Part shown: positions 42,449 through 54,925 of the stretch, in pieces | Layout of the letters: every line of letters begins with the position of its first letter | Numbering within the stretch: the stretch's first letter is position 1 | From: a candidate division KSB1 bacterium | Lineage (GTDB): Bacteria > Zhuqueibacterota > Zhuqueibacteria > JANLFK01 > Oleimicrobiaceae | Direction of reading: 5' to 3' | Assembly: GCA_024655945.1 (NCBI GenBank) | Contig: JANLFK010000013.1 | Location: 1-64,000 of the forward strand | Length of the DNA: 64,000 nt | The notes under the pieces: model-generated | The model's database searches: none | What the model was told of the DNA's origin: nothing | The model's input: only the letters and a program-made list of their open reading frames with translations | Translations under genes and position numbers: made by a program

Positions 42449-43390
42449 TCAGCGCACCTTGCTGTCGTAGATCTGCGCCTGCTCGGCAGCCATCACCCTG
42501 CTAAGCAACTCCTCGTACTTCTCCTGAAACTTCTCCCGGTAGTAATCCCGCGCCACCTGGTCCCGAACGTCTGTAAAGAGCTTCTCCTCGATGACCTTGC
42601 CGTCCTTGTCCTTCACCGCATAGCGGTCCTTGTAGGCCTGGAAGTAGAGCTTCAAGGCGGACTCGTCTATCTCGATCTTTTGGGCGATCTCCTGCTGCAA
42701 CAGTTTGTTGACCATGAGCGAGCGCTTGGCCTGGAAAGCGCCCTCAATCACTTCTTTGTCATTCTCCAAGCCTTGTCGCTTCGCCGTGTCGTACAAGAGC
42801 TCAGTAGCGACTAAATTCTTGAGGAACTCCATCTTCTTCTCCGGGGTGTTGAATTCCGCCTGCATGTACGGCGGCAGCTGGCTGATCTCAAAGTCCAAAT
42901 CCCCTTGGGTAATGGTACGGGAGCCGATCCTTGCCAGAACCTCGCCGGGGCGACTGGTGCGCACCTGGCTCTTGTCCAGGGCGCTGCTTTCCTCCAGTGC
43001 GCGCTGCGCATCGACCGAGCGCTGCATGCGCTCCAGGCAGGCGACGATCTTCTTGTTGGCCTCGCTCACTAAGGGAGAATTCGGATACAGGTGCTTGACG
43101 CGGAGATAGCAGGCCAGCGCATTCTCATAGTCCTTGAGGCGGTCGAAGTAGATGTCGCCAATGATGTAGGTGATGTTGGCCCTCTCCCGGTCATTCTTGG
43201 CGAACTCGGCAAGGTAGCGCTCATACTCCTGCACTGCCTGCTTGAAGAGTTGCTGGTTGTAGAGCACATTGGCAAATTCCCTGACCAGCTCCGCGTTGGC
43301 ACTGGGGGCGGACTTCTTGCCGCACCCCACGACCAGCCCAGTCAACAACGCAACAACCAAGCCTGTGGCAAGAAAAAGCGTACGCTTCAT
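42449..43390 (-). CDS. Lipoprotein with TPR repeats and a SurA-N-like chaperone domain
   Basis: 313 residues. The lipobox is LVVGC, followed by KKSAPSANAELV. TPR repeats come next (VLYNQQLFKQAVQEYERYLAEF; ITYIIGDIYFDRLKDYENALACYLRVKHLYP). Then comes a SurA/PrsA N-terminal-like helical domain (GEVLARIGSRTITQGDLDFEISQLPPYM; VATELLYDTAKRQG; DESALKLYFQAYKDRYAVKDKDG). No parvulin catalytic domain follows, so it is probably a chaperone or folding helper rather than an isomerase. Its insertion within the bat operon is unusual. ATG 43390 is chosen because the signal peptide begins there. Confidence 0.78.
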   Translation of the reverse strand: MKRTLFLATGLVVALLTGLVVGCGKKSAPSANAELVREFANVLYNQQLFKQAVQEYERYLAEFAKNDRERANITYIIGDIYFDRLKDYENALACYLRVKHLYPNSPLVSEANKKIVACLERMQRSVDAQRALEESSALDKSQVRTSRPGEVLARIGSRTITQGDLDFEISQLPPYMQAEFNTPEKKMEFLKNLVATELLYDTAKRQGLENDKEVIEGAFQAKRSLMVNKLLQQEIAQKIEIDESALKLYFQAYKDRYAVKDKDGKVIEEKLFTDVRDQVARDYYREKFQEKYEELLSRVMAAEQAQIYDSKVR

Positions 43391-43419
43391 GCACAAACCT
43401 CGTCGAAGTGCATTCCTGG

Positions 43420-44298
43420 TCAACGGAAACGCTTGGCGCGCATGCGGAAAAAGCGAATAAGAGGCTCGACGTATGACTGGTCAGTGCGAATGTCGACGTG
43501 GTCGACGTTCATGGTGCGCAACATGCGCGCCCGCTCCTCCGCATCGGTGAATGCCCGCTGCCGGAACATCTCGCGCACCTCGGCGCTGGAGGTATCCACC
43601 AGCACGACCTCACCACTTTCGGCGTCCTCCAGCTCGATGAAACCGACGTCGGGCAACGACACCTCGCGCGGGTCGGTGATGGTCAACGCCACCAGGTCGT
43701 GTTTCTTGTTGGCCACGCGCAGGGCCTTCTCATAGCCGCTGCTGATGAAATCCGACACGAGAAACACCACGCTGCGCCGAGTAATCACGCGGCTGAGGTA
43801 CTCCAGCGCGCCGGCGATATCCGTGCCCGTCCCCTGTGGGCGGTGGTAGAGCAATTCGCGCACCACACGCAGTACGTGCGTCTTGCCCTTCTTCGGCGGC
43901 ACGAACTTTTCGATGCGGTCGGTGAAGATGATGAGCCCGACTTTGTCGTTGTTGCGAATCGCGGAAAACGCCAGGAGAGCGCAGATTTCGGTGGCGATCT
44001 CGCCCTTCATGCGCTCCACACTGCCAAAGTTGCCGGAGGAGCTGGCGTCCACCAGCAGCACCACCGTGAGCTCGCGCTCTTCTTCGAAGACCTTGACATA
44101 CGGGTGGCCCATGCGGGCAGTGACGTTCCAATCGATGGTGCGAATATCGTCACCGATCTGGTAGTCCCGCACCTCTGAAAAGTCCATGCCCCGGCCCTTA
44201 AATACCGAGTGGTACTCGCCGGAGAAGACGTCGTTGACAAGGCCACGGGTCTGTATCTCGATGGCCTTGACTTTTTTCAAAATCTCCTTGGGGATCAT
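43420..44298 (-). CDS. DUF58 protein (MoxR-associated VWA-like)
   Basis: 292 residues. The DUF58 signature [40 protein letters not shown] is followed by a VWA-like fold starting [12 protein letters not shown], with [14 protein letters not shown] and [16 protein letters not shown]58 proteins work with MoxR ATPases and Bat proteins. It starts 36 bases after moxR. Confidence 0.94.
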   Translation of the reverse strand: MIPKEILKKVKAIEIQTRGLVNDVFSGEYHSVFKGRGMDFSEVRDYQIGDDIRTIDWNVTARMGHPYVKVFEEERELTVVLLVDASSSGNFGSVERMKGEIATEICALLAFSAIRNNDKVGLIIFTDRIEKFVPPKKGKTHVLRVVRELLYHRPQGTGTDIAGALEYLSRVITRRSVVFLVSDFISSGYEKALRVANKKHDLVALTITDPREVSLPDVGFIELEDAESGEVVLVDTSSAEVREMFRQRAFTDAEERARMLRTMNVDHVDIRTDQSYVEPLIRFFRMRAKRFR

Positions 44299-44334
44299 CG
44301 CTCTCTTCGCAGCCCATCTCCGCGCTCCTGCGCA

Positions 44335-45324
44335 TCACGGCACTTCGATCTTGTTGAGGATCTTGCGCACCACATCTTCGGTGGTGACCTCCTCGGCTTC
44401 GGCCTCGTAGGTGAGGATGATGCGATGACGCAAAACATCCATGCCGATGCTGCGCACGTCCTCCGGCGTCACGTAGCCGCGATGGCGCAGGAAAGCATGG
44501 GCTTTCGCCGCAAGCGACAGGTAGATGGAAGCACGCGGCGAAGCGCCGTAGGCAATGAGGTCCTCCAGCTCGTCCAAGCCGTACTCTTTGGGGGTGCGGC
44601 TGGCAAAGACGATGTCGATGATGTAGCGCTCCACTTTCTCGTCGATGTACACTTCCCGCACTACGGCACGCGCCTTGATGATATCCTCTGGCGAGACGAC
44701 CGCGCTTGCCTGTGGCACTTCGTCCTTGGTCATGCGGCGCATGATCTCCAGCTCTTCGTTCTTGTCAGGGTAGCCGATGGAGAGCTTCAGCATGAAGCGA
44801 TCCACCTGCGCCTCAGGCAGCGGGTAGGTACCCTCCTGCTCGATGGGGTTCTGCGTGGCCAGCACTAAAAACGGGTCGTCCAGCTTGAAGGTCTGTTCGC
44901 CGATCGTGACCTGTCGCTCCTGCATCGCCTCCAAGAGAGCCGACTGCACCTTGGCAGGCGAGCGGTTGATTTCGTCGGCAAGCAGCAAGTTGGCGAAGAT
45001 GGGGCCCTTCTTGGTGTTGAACTTGCCGGTCCGCTGATCGTAGATCAACGTGCCAATCAGGTCGGCAGGCAACAGGTCAGGTGTGAATTGGATGCGCTGG
45101 AATTTGGTGTTGATGCTGGCCGAAAGGGTCTTCACCGCCATGGTCTTGGCCAAGCCCGGCACGCCCTCCAGAAGCACATGGCCGTTGGACAGCAGCCCAA
45201 TGAGGAGCCTCTCGATCATGTATTTCTGGCCGACGATGACCTTGCCGATCTCGGCCGTAATGTCTTCAACAAACTTGCTCTCCTGCTGGATCTTGCGATG
45301 TATCGCTTCGATGTCGACGTGCAT
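44335..45324 (-). CDS. MoxR-family AAA+ ATPase
   Basis: 329 residues. Walker A is [16 protein letters not shown] (~52-60), Walker [26 protein letters not shown], sensor 1 [27 protein letters not shown], and the C-terminal lid contains [19 protein letters not shown]. MoxR ATPases act as chaperones that mature or activate VWA proteins; here the DUF58, BatA and BatB proteins are the obvious partners. Confidence 0.96.
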   Translation of the reverse strand: MHVDIEAIHRKIQQESKFVEDITAEIGKVIVGQKYMIERLLIGLLSNGHVLLEGVPGLAKTMAVKTLSASINTKFQRIQFTPDLLPADLIGTLIYDQRTGKFNTKKGPIFANLLLADEINRSPAKVQSALLEAMQERQVTIGEQTFKLDDPFLVLATQNPIEQEGTYPLPEAQVDRFMLKLSIGYPDKNEELEIMRRMTKDEVPQASAVVSPEDIIKARAVVREVYIDEKVERYIIDIVFASRTPKEYGLDELEDLIAYGASPRASIYLSLAAKAHAFLRHRGYVTPEDVRSIGMDVLRHRIILTYEAEAEEVTTEDVVRKILNKIEVP

Positions 45325-45379
45325 CAGCTTTCCTCCGGGTGTCTTTCCATGTCAGTCCGCATCGGCTTGGGGGATAGGT

Positions 45380-46303
45380 TCATGCGCTGCCCTGGGCGGG
45401 CGAAGGGGCGCGCAGATTTCGTTGCAAAATGTCCTCGACAAGCGTGTAAAGGCGTTGCACCGTCGCGGGATCCCCCGCACTGGGGCCGGCAAACTTGAGG
45501 ACATCGCACTGGCGGAGAATTTCAGAAGTCTCCTCCACCAGGCGTTCTTCCGCACCTGCCGCCTTGAGGCTGGCGATCACCTCGTCGGTGGTGGCTTCCA
45601 GGGCGCGCACACTGTACTTCTCGCTCAGGTAGCGGCGGAGCAAGCGGGACAGGCGTGCCGAACTCTCCTTGGCATCCAGCGCAGGGGCCCTGAGGTCGAC
45701 GGCCTGCGGCAGCTCTTGCAGGTACTGTTCTTCCAGCGGCACCACCTGCTGGGCCTGTTCTTGGCGGTGTCGCTGGGCCTGTCGCTCTTTGACAGCCCAA
45801 AAAGAAAGGCCAGCGACAGCTCCGAGCACTACTCCCACAACCACCCACAGCACCGGGAGCCGCCGCCGGCCAGATTCCGGCACCGGATCCACCACCCGCA
45901 CCTCCAGGCGAGGCGTCACCACGCTCCTCCGCTCGCCGCTGCTCGCCTCCTGGTAGTTGACCACCATCGCCTCCACGTAGGCCATGCCCAGGCTCTGCGG
46001 GCGATAGGTAAACTCGTATTGGCGCACGGCGTAGGGCCGGCCATCCACCTCCCCCACCCGATTGGCGCTGGCAGTGCCCACCAGCTCCAAATTGGACACC
46101 ACCGGCGAGACGTCCTCGATGTGGTACTCATCCAAGTTACCCGACCACTCCACGCTGACCGTGACGGTCACCGTGCGATTCAGAGGCACCCGCGTGTCGC
46201 TCAGCTTAGCACTGGCCTTGACACCGCCCAGGTCGACGGGCTGAGCAGCTGCCAAGGTTGCGCCTAAGGTCAGGGCGAACAGGCCAACACCGATTCTTCG
46301 CAT
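45380..46303 (-). CDS. BatD-like Ig-domain membrane protein upstream of moxR
   Basis: 307 residues. A signal peptide (IGVGLFALTLGATLAAA-QP) is followed by an Ig-like domain (LNRTVTVTVSVEWSGNLDEYHIEDVSP; YRPQSLGMAYVEAMVVNYQ), a membrane helix (LPVLWVVVGVVLGAVAGLSFWAV, ~170) and a cytoplasmic helical region (SARLSRLLRRYLSEKYSVRALEATTDEVIASLK...CDVLKFAG). It has the same plan as the 41377-42426 protein. It heads the moxR-bat operon. ATG 46303 follows GGAGAGG. Confidence 0.82.
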   Translation of the reverse strand: MRRIGVGLFALTLGATLAAAQPVDLGGVKASAKLSDTRVPLNRTVTVTVSVEWSGNLDEYHIEDVSPVVSNLELVGTASANRVGEVDGRPYAVRQYEFTYRPQSLGMAYVEAMVVNYQEASSGERRSVVTPRLEVRVVDPVPESGRRRLPVLWVVVGVVLGAVAGLSFWAVKERQAQRHRQEQAQQVVPLEEQYLQELPQAVDLRAPALDAKESSARLSRLLRRYLSEKYSVRALEATTDEVIASLKAAGAEERLVEETSEILRQCDVLKFAGPSAGDPATVQRLYTLVEDILQRNLRAPSPAQGSA

Positions 46304-46390
46304 ACCTCTCCACTGTTGTGCTGCGCGCAAAACTCGATGGTATATACCGCCGCGCGGGAGCAAAAGTTCCGCTGCCGCACAGGCAATAAA

Positions 46391-46438
46391 AAGCCGACGC
46401 GATCCTTCCCCTGTTAGGGGAAAAGGCACATCGGCTGA
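46391..46438 (-). terminator. Terminator after the BamD-like lipoprotein gene
   Basis: Minus strand AGCCGA...TCGGCT, enclosing a second perfect hairpin TTCCCC-TAACA-GGGGAA, then TTTTTATT. It separates the BamD-like gene from the moxR-bat operon. Confidence 0.8.
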
Positions 46439-46472
46439 CAATGCACCGCCCAGAAAGGAAACGGCGCAGAAG

Positions 46473-47030
46473 CTACTTGCTCACCGCCGGCGTCGACTCC
46501 TGGCCGACGTCCTCCAAGAACTTGATCTCACTCAGGTCCTTGCCCAAGTTCTCCAACTCCCATTTGACCGAAAGGGCGAGCTCATGATCGGGGTACTGCT
46601 CGAGGAAGCGATTGTACGCCTCGCACGCCTTGTCGAGGTCCTTGACGTCGTTGGCGTAACGATAGCCTATCATGAAGAGCGACTGGGGCACCCACTGGCA
46701 GGTGGGGTACTTCTCGATGAGCCGACGGTAGGCATCGATGGACTTTTCGGCGTCCTTCAGGTTATTGAAGTACAGGGTGCCCAGCCGGTACAGGGCCTCT
46801 GGGCTCTTTTCCGCCTTGGGGTACCTGGCAATGAGCTTCTCATAACTCTTCGCCGCCTCTTTATACATGTTGAGGCTCTCGGCCGCCTTGCCCTGCTCGT
46901 CAAGCTGGCTCCCCTTGAGCTCAAAGTTTTCGCCTTGTGAGTAAAGCTGCTCGGCGGTCTGCCGCGGGCCGCAGCCGAACAGCAGGACGACCACCAGAAG
47001 AGAAATCGCCAACAGCCACGAACGCCTCAT
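46473..47030 (-). CDS. BamD/YbgF-like TPR lipoprotein
   Basis: 185 residues. The lipobox is VLLFGC, followed by GPRQTAEQLYSQGENFELKG. Three to four TPR-like repeats follow (AKSYEKLIARYPKAEKSPEALYRLGTLYFNNLKDAEKSIDAYRRLIEKYP; ACEAYNRFLEQYPDHELA). The pattern with YP repeats resembles BamD and the outer-membrane assembly lipoproteins. At this length it could be a truncated or alternative member. It lies between clpB and the bat operon with its own terminator. Confidence 0.8.
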   Translation of the reverse strand: MRRSWLLAISLLVVVLLFGCGPRQTAEQLYSQGENFELKGSQLDEQGKAAESLNMYKEAAKSYEKLIARYPKAEKSPEALYRLGTLYFNNLKDAEKSIDAYRRLIEKYPTCQWVPQSLFMIGYRYANDVKDLDKACEAYNRFLEQYPDHELALSVKWELENLGKDLSEIKFLEDVGQESTPAVSK

Positions 47031-47097
47031 GTCTGCCCTCCCTGTCTCGTATTCGCAAACCTACCGATGAGAACGCCCCAAAGCGGTGAAAACAATA

Positions 47098-47132
47098 GCG
47101 CGGGCTTGCCAAGAACCGGGCAAAACCCGCGC
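47098..47132 (-). terminator. Terminator of clpB
   Basis: Minus strand GCGCGGG (47132-47126) pairs with CCCGCGC (47104-47098), followed by TATTGTTTTC. It begins six bases after the clpB stop. Confidence 0.7.
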
Positions 47133-47137
47133 AAAAT

Positions 47138-49753
<2,616 letters not shown>

Positions 49754-49784
49754 CTATCTTCACCCTCCTCAGAATGCAGTTGCG

Positions 49785-49812
49785 AAAAAGGCGAGAAGTC
49801 AACCTCCTCGCC
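49785..49812 (-). terminator. Rho-independent terminator of dnaK
   Basis: Minus strand GGCGAG (49812-49807) pairs with CTCGCC (49795-49790), then TTTTT. It lies ~50 bases after the dnaK stop. Confidence 0.8.
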
Positions 49813-49860
49813 CTCGCATCCATCCCACAATCACGCAAGCTCACATGCACATCGCCATCA

Positions 49861-51747
49861 TCACTTGCTCTTCTTGTCATCATCCACAACTTCATAGTCG
49901 GCCTCTTGCGCCTGCTCCCCGCCCTGGGCAGAAGCCCGTTGCTGAGCGGTGGTCCGCTCGTAGAGCTTGGAGGAGACGTCGGCCCAGACTTGGTTCAGGC
50001 CGTCAACCGCCGACTTGATTTCTTGCACGTTGTCGCCCCTTATGGCGTCTTTGACCCGCGACATGGCGCCCTCCAGACGGCTCTTGCTGTCGCTGTCGAT
50101 CTTGTCGCCCAGCTCCTTGAGGTTCTTTTCCGTCTGGTAGACGACGTTATCGGCCATGTTGCGGGCGTCCACTAATTCGCGACGCTTCCTATCCTCTGCT
50201 GCATGCTGCTGCGCGTCGCGCACCATCTTCTCCACCTCTTCCTTGGTCAGACCGGTAGAAGCCTCGATGCGGATGGACTGCTCCTTGCCGGTTGCCTTGT
50301 CGCGCGCGCTGACATTGAGGATGCCATTGGCGTCGATGTCGAAGGTGACCTCGATTTGGGGCACGCCGCGCGGCGCAGGGGGAATACCATCTAGGTGGAA
50401 GCGGCCGAGCGTACGATTGTCGATCGCCATGGGCCGCTCGCCCTGCAGCACGTGAATCTCCACCGAGGTCTGCCCGTCGGCAGCCGTCGAGAAGATCTCC
50501 GTCTTCCGCGTGGGGATGGTGGTGTTCTTCTCGATGAGCTTGGTGAACACCCCACCCAGCGTCTCGATACCAAGGGACAGCGGCGTCACGTCCAGGAGCA
50601 GCACGTCGGAGACCTCACCGGCCAACACCCCGCCCTGAATGGCCGCGCCTACGGCGACGACCTCGTCCGGGTTCACGCCCTTGTGGGGCTCCTTGCCAAA
50701 GAGCTCGCGCACAATCTGCTGTACCTTAGGCATGCGCGTGGCGCCACCCACCAGCACCACCTCGTCGATGTCGGCGGGCGTCAGACCTGCATCCTTCAAG
50801 GCAATGCGGCACGGCTCAATGGTCCTCTGGAAAAGGTCCTCACACAGCTGCTCGAACTTGGCCCGTGTCAGGGTCATGTTCAGATGCTTGGGCCCTGTGT
50901 CCGTCGCCGTAATGAACGGCAAGTTGATGTCGGTCTGCGTCACTGTGGAGAGCTCACACTTGGCCTTTTCTGCCGCTTCCTTGAGGCGCTGCAAGGCCAT
51001 GGGGTCCTTGGACAGATCCACCCCTTCCTGCTTCTTGAACTCGCTCACAATCCAATCGATGATGCGCTGATCAAAGTCATCGCCGCCCAAATGGGTGTCG
51101 CCATTGGTCGCCTTGACTTCGAAGACGCCGTCGCCGATCTCCAGAATGGAAATGTCGAAGGTGCCGCCGCCCAGGTCGAACACGGCGATCTTCTCGTCCT
51201 TCTTCTTGTCCAGGCCGTACGCTAACGAGGCCGCAGTGGGCTCGTTGATGATGCGCCGCACCTTGAGGCCCGCAATCTCGCCCGCCTCTTTGGTGGCGTT
51301 GCGCTGGCTGTCGTTGAAGTAGGCGGGCACCGTGATCACCGCCTCGGTGACCTTCTCGCCTAAATAGTCCTCAGCAGTCTGCTTCATCTTCTGCAGAATC
51401 ATAGCGGAGATCTCTTGCGGCGAGTACTCCTTGTCGCCGATCTTGACACGGGCGACGTCGTTCTTGCCACGGACGACCTTGTACGGCACCTGCTGGCTTT
51501 CATCCAGGACCTCGTCATAGCGCCGGCCCATGAAGCGCTTGATGGAATAGACGGTGTTTTCCGGGTTGGTTATCGCCTGACGCTTGGCGACCTGCCCCAC
51601 CAATCGTTCGCCGGTCTTGGTGAAGGCGACCTCCGACGGCGTGGTGCGCGACCCTTCCTGGTTGGGAATAACCACCGGCTCGCCGCCTTCCATCACCGCC
51701 ACGCAGGAGTTGGTCGTCCCCAAATCAATGCCGATTATCTTTCCCAT
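49861..51747 (-). CDS. dnaK: DnaK (Hsp70) chaperone
   Basis: 628 residues. The ATPase domain starts [20 protein letters not shown] and has [16 protein letters not shown] and [14 protein letters not shown]. The linker is [19 protein letters not shown] substrate-binding beta domain and helical lid follow, ending [10 protein letters not shown]. It binds exposed hydrophobic peptides, assisted by DnaJ and GrpE encoded upstream. The promoter region above contains a near-consensus sigma-54 site and a TGACAG palindrome. GGAGGTTTGACTC precedes the ATG. Confidence 0.98.
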   Translation of the reverse strand: MGKIIGIDLGTTNSCVAVMEGGEPVVIPNQEGSRTTPSEVAFTKTGERLVGQVAKRQAITNPENTVYSIKRFMGRRYDEVLDESQQVPYKVVRGKNDVARVKIGDKEYSPQEISAMILQKMKQTAEDYLGEKVTEAVITVPAYFNDSQRNATKEAGEIAGLKVRRIINEPTAASLAYGLDKKKDEKIAVFDLGGGTFDISILEIGDGVFEVKATNGDTHLGGDDFDQRIIDWIVSEFKKQEGVDLSKDPMALQRLKEAAEKAKCELSTVTQTDINLPFITATDTGPKHLNMTLTRAKFEQLCEDLFQRTIEPCRIALKDAGLTPADIDEVVLVGGATRMPKVQQIVRELFGKEPHKGVNPDEVVAVGAAIQGGVLAGEVSDVLLLDVTPLSLGIETLGGVFTKLIEKNTTIPTRKTEIFSTAADGQTSVEIHVLQGERPMAIDNRTLGRFHLDGIPPAPRGVPQIEVTFDIDANGILNVSARDKATGKEQSIRIEASTGLTKEEVEKMVRDAQQHAAEDRKRRELVDARNMADNVVYQTEKNLKELGDKIDSDSKSRLEGAMSRVKDAIRGDNVQEIKSAVDGLNQVWADVSSKLYERTTAQQRASAQGGEQAQEADYEVVDDDKKSK

Positions 51748-51818
51748 GAGTCAAACCTCCTTTTGCCCATTTTGTGATGTTCCCTCACCACGAGGCTTGC
51801 GCCATCGAGGGAGGAACA

Positions 51819-51835
51819 TTCAAATGTTGTGCCAC
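51819..51835 (-). promoter_or_regulatory. Near-consensus sigma-54 promoter of dnaK
   Basis: Minus strand GTGGCAC-AACAT-TTGAA. The -24 TGGCAC and 5-base spacing are exact, but the -12 element is TTGA instead of TTGC. The -12 GC is normally critical, so activity is uncertain. A start near 51807 would leave a 60-base leader, the same as for the hsp20 at 55662. Confidence 0.5.
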
Positions 51836-51932
51836 AGCTAGTGATAGCCCCTGGCGTCTCTGCCGCTCCTTGAAATTGCAAGAGTTAGCCACCAGCTCGT
51901 GCGCCGCGATGCGCCCCCTATTCCTTGCCAAT

Positions 51933-51947
51933 CTGTCACGATGACAG
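51933..51947. promoter_or_regulatory. CTGTCA-N3-TGACAG palindrome upstream of dnaK
   Basis: A perfect inverted repeat, CTGTCA (51933-51938) and TGACAG (51942-51947), centred ~106 bp above the -24 element. The same hexamers occur above both hsp20 promoters, so it is a candidate enhancer site for a sigma-54 activator. Confidence 0.6.
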
Positions 51948-51965
51948 TCTACCCTGGCAGAGTTC

Positions 51966-52229
51966 TCAGGGCAGGGGGCAGTCGGAGCTGTCAGTGCTCG
52001 AACCCCCGCCCTTGCCTGAATCGTTCTTGCCGCCGGACTTCTGCCCTTTGTTGCGGTAGTCGGTGATGTAAAAACCACTGCCTTTGAAGATCAGGCCATT
52101 TCCCCCGCCTATCAGGCGGCGGACCCTGCCACCGCACCGTGGGCACGTCTTCACAGGCTCGTCCTTGATGGACTGAAAGACCTCAAACTGATACTCACAC
52201 TGTGCGCAGCGATACTCGTAGGTCGGCAT
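51966..52229 (-). CDS. FmdB-family zinc-ribbon protein
   Basis: 87 residues. It starts MPTYEYRCAQCEYQFEVFQ and has CPRCG (two CxxC knuckles, ~8-11 and ~29-32) and GNGLIFKGSGFYITDYRNK, typical of FmdB-like regulatory or ribosome-associated small proteins. The tail is Gly/Ser-rich. It sits between htrA and dnaK. Confidence 0.92.
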   Translation of the reverse strand: MPTYEYRCAQCEYQFEVFQSIKDEPVKTCPRCGGRVRRLIGGGNGLIFKGSGFYITDYRNKGQKSGGKNDSGKGGGSSTDSSDCPLP

Positions 52230-52285
52230 CTGCTCGCTCCCTCCGTTTCCTCGGCCCTTCCTCTGCCCGGATGGGTGTCAATCGT

Positions 52286-53794
52286 TCACTCTTCTGGCAC
52301 CGGTATGGAAATGAACAGGTGCCGGTTCTGGTAGTAGATGCGCAGCAGGAGGACGTCGCCTGGGCTCAACTTGTCCAGCTCCTCCTGAAGCTCGCGCACG
52401 TTGCGCACGGGCACCTGGTTGGCCTCTTTGATCAGCTGGCCAGGGCGCAGCCCACTGCGCGCTGCGATGCTGCCGCGCTCCACCGCGGTGACCAGCACGC
52501 CCTCTTGGCCCTTGAGCCCATAGCGCGCCGCCAGCTCGTCAGTCAGGTCCTGGACGCTGAACCCCAGCCTGGTGGAAGATTTCCTCGCCCCGCCCACCTT
52601 GACGCTGCCTTCTTCGGGCAGCGTGCCCAACTTGACCGACACTTGGCGAGTATTCCCCTTGCGGTTGATGGTCAGAGTAACCCGCGTGCCCGGGGCAGTA
52701 GATGCAATGCGCGTGGAGAGCTGGTCCGGGTTGTCCACTGGTGTGCCATCGACCGCAAGGATGATGTCGCCCTCTTTGATGCCCGCTTTCTCCGCGGGGC
52801 TCCCCTGGCTCACCTCGGACACCACCACGCCGCGCGGGGAGTCCATCTTCAGCGCCTTGGCCATGGCAGCATCCACCGGCTGAATGATCACGCCCAACCA
52901 GCCACGGGTCACCTCGCCTTTCTCGATGAGCTGTTCCATGACCCATTTCGCGGTGTTGATGGGGATGGCGAAGCCGATACCCACATTGGCCTGCCCGACG
53001 ATGGCGGTGTTGATGCCCACCAACTCGCCATAGAGGTTCACCAGCGGCCCACCGCTATTGCCGGGGTTGATGGCCGCATCGGTTTGAATAAAGTTGAAGT
53101 ACCTGATCTCGCTCCCCTGGATGGGGAGGTTCGCTCGCCCCTTGGCGCTGACAATGCCCTTGCTGACGGAGCATTCCAGCTGTGGGCTGAACGGTGTGCC
53201 AAAGGCCAGCACTTCCTCACCGATGCGCAGCTTGTCAGAGTCGCCAAACGGCGCTGTGGCGAACTTTTTCCCGTCCTGAATCTGCAGCACCGCCACGTCG
53301 GTCTTCGCGTCGCTGCCGACGACTTTCGCCTTGTACTCGTCCTTGCCCAGCAAAACCTTCACCTGGACGGCCTCAGCCACTACGTGGTGGTTGGTGAGCA
53401 CGTACCCTTCCGGCCGCACTACCACGCCCGAGCCCAAAACCTGCGCTAACTCCTCCTGCTGCTCGGGGAAGTCGAAGAAGCGCCGGAAGAACTCATCCCC
53501 GAAGAACTCGGCAAACGGGCTGCGGCGCCTCACCTTGCTCTCGCTGATGATGGTGACCACCGCCGGGCTTACCCTGTCGACAATATCCACGTACAGGTCG
53601 TTGATGGCCTCGGCCAGCGCGCGCCTGTCCAAATTGAGCGGCTGTGCCTGGCCAATGGCGGTTGTGGCTGGCTGCAGGGCCTTCTCCTCGGCCAGACCAT
53701 GCTTGGTCCAATCGAAGTTGGCCGCCACCAGCAGTCCCACAACGACGCCAAGCACGATGCCGCCAATCAGCACTCCCCTGGTCTTCCGCGTCAT
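52286..53794 (-). CDS. DegP/HtrA-type periplasmic serine protease
   Basis: 502 residues. An N-terminal signal anchor (VLIGGIVLGVVVGLLVAA) precedes a trypsin-like domain with the triad His in VLTNHHVVAEA, Asp in KTDVAVLQI and Ser in INPGNSGGPLVN. Two PDZ domains follow (GWLGVIIQPVDAAMAKALKM; LGFSVQDLTDELAARYGLKGQEG). It degrades or refolds damaged envelope proteins. ATG 53794 with GAGGAAAAGG was preferred over a longer frame. It is encoded between dnaJ and fmdB, tying envelope and cytoplasmic protein quality control together. Confidence 0.96.
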   Translation of the reverse strand: MTRKTRGVLIGGIVLGVVVGLLVAANFDWTKHGLAEEKALQPATTAIGQAQPLNLDRRALAEAINDLYVDIVDRVSPAVVTIISESKVRRRSPFAEFFGDEFFRRFFDFPEQQEELAQVLGSGVVVRPEGYVLTNHHVVAEAVQVKVLLGKDEYKAKVVGSDAKTDVAVLQIQDGKKFATAPFGDSDKLRIGEEVLAFGTPFSPQLECSVSKGIVSAKGRANLPIQGSEIRYFNFIQTDAAINPGNSGGPLVNLYGELVGINTAIVGQANVGIGFAIPINTAKWVMEQLIEKGEVTRGWLGVIIQPVDAAMAKALKMDSPRGVVVSEVSQGSPAEKAGIKEGDIILAVDGTPVDNPDQLSTRIASTAPGTRVTLTINRKGNTRQVSVKLGTLPEEGSVKVGGARKSSTRLGFSVQDLTDELAARYGLKGQEGVLVTAVERGSIAARSGLRPGQLIKEANQVPVRNVRELQEELDKLSPGDVLLLRIYYQNRHLFISIPVPEE

Positions 53795-53861
53795 AGCCTT
53801 TTCCTCGGTTGTTTCGCAATGCACGCTCTGGTGCGCCCCAGGCCTGTTTGGTCGGGCACGC

Positions 53862-54923
53862 TTAGTCTTTGACCTTCACCCTCACGTATTGGTTCCCTTG
53901 GCGTCCATCGGTCTTCAGCCCAAGACCGGTCAGGCGGAACACTGCTCCGTCCTGCGTGCCAGGGGGGATTCTCAGTTCCACCTTGCGGCCATCGATGGTG
54001 CGCACGCGCAGGCGCGTGCCCTGCTCGGCATGCCTCCGGTCGATGTACACGTCGCAGTAGACGTCGGCACCACGCACATCAAAGAAGCCCTTGCCCCGCA
54101 CGCGGAGTACCACCAAGAGGTCACCTGGCGCAGCCCGGGGTCCGCTCGGTTCGCCTTGGCCGCGCAGGCGGAGCTTCAGGCCATCATGGGCGCCAGGCGG
54201 AATGCGCACCGCATAGGTCTTGCGAACCCTCTGCACCCCGCGACCAGCACATGCGCGACACACCTTCTTGAACACCACTCCACGCCCCAAGCATCTGGGG
54301 CACGGCCGGCTTACGGAAAAGAACCCTTGACTGGAAATGACGTGTCCGGTCCCGCCGCAGTTGGGGCAAGTTGTGGGATCCTCCCCGCCGCGGCCTTCAC
54401 AATGGGAACACCTCTCGTCTTTGTCTACGGTGAAACTCTGCTTGCCACCCTGCTGTGCCACCTCTGGCGCCACTTCCAGTTCCACCTGGATGTCGCCGGC
54501 GGCCTCCTCTCTCTCGCGCCCTCTGAACAGGTCACTGTGGTCGAAGAATTGGCTGAGCAGATCGCCCAGGCCACCGAATCCCCCAAAATCCTCGAAGGAG
54601 AAGCGACGCGCCCCGGTGCGGCGGCCACCGCCAAAAATGCTGGCCAGGTCGGAAAAGTCAAAGCCTGCGCCCTGAAACCTGCGCGCACCATCAGCATCGA
54701 ACGCCCCCAAACGCCGCATCTGGTCATATTGCGCACGCTTCTTCGGATCGCTCAGCACGGCGTGCGCCTCAGAAATCTCCTTGAACTTTTCTTCGGCCGC
54801 CTTGTTGCCGGGATTCGCATCGGGATGATACTGCTTGGCCAGCCGCCGATAGGCCTTCTTGATCTCATCGGCGGTAGCGTTCTCGCTCACTCCGAGTATT
54901 TCGTAGTAATCCCGCTTGGGCAT
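53862..54923 (-). CDS. dnaJ: DnaJ (Hsp40) co-chaperone
   Basis: 353 residues. J domain with YHPDANP (HPD, ~33), Gly/Phe-rich linker, and four zinc repeats [32 protein letters not shown]. Two substrate-binding beta domains follow. It stimulates DnaK ATPase. ATG 54923 follows the grpE stop; a GTG six bases earlier overlaps it. It is one operon unit with grpE. Confidence 0.97.
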   Translation of the reverse strand: MPKRDYYEILGVSENATADEIKKAYRRLAKQYHPDANPGNKAAEEKFKEISEAHAVLSDPKKRAQYDQMRRLGAFDADGARRFQGAGFDFSDLASIFGGGRRTGARRFSFEDFGGFGGLGDLLSQFFDHSDLFRGREREEAAGDIQVELEVAPEVAQQGGKQSFTVDKDERCSHCEGRGGEDPTTCPNCGGTGHVISSQGFFSVSRPCPRCLGRGVVFKKVCRACAGRGVQRVRKTYAVRIPPGAHDGLKLRLRGQGEPSGPRAAPGDLLVVLRVRGKGFFDVRGADVYCDVYIDRRHAEQGTRLRVRTIDGRKVELRIPPGTQDGAVFRLTGLGLKTDGRQGNQYVRVKVKD

Positions 54924-54925
54924 AG

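Noticed and set aside
51748-51965. CIRCE element (TTAGCACTC-N9-GAGTGCTAA) in front of dnaK
   Set aside because: No such repeat is present; only the TGACAG palindrome and a weak AACATT/AATGTT repeat were found.
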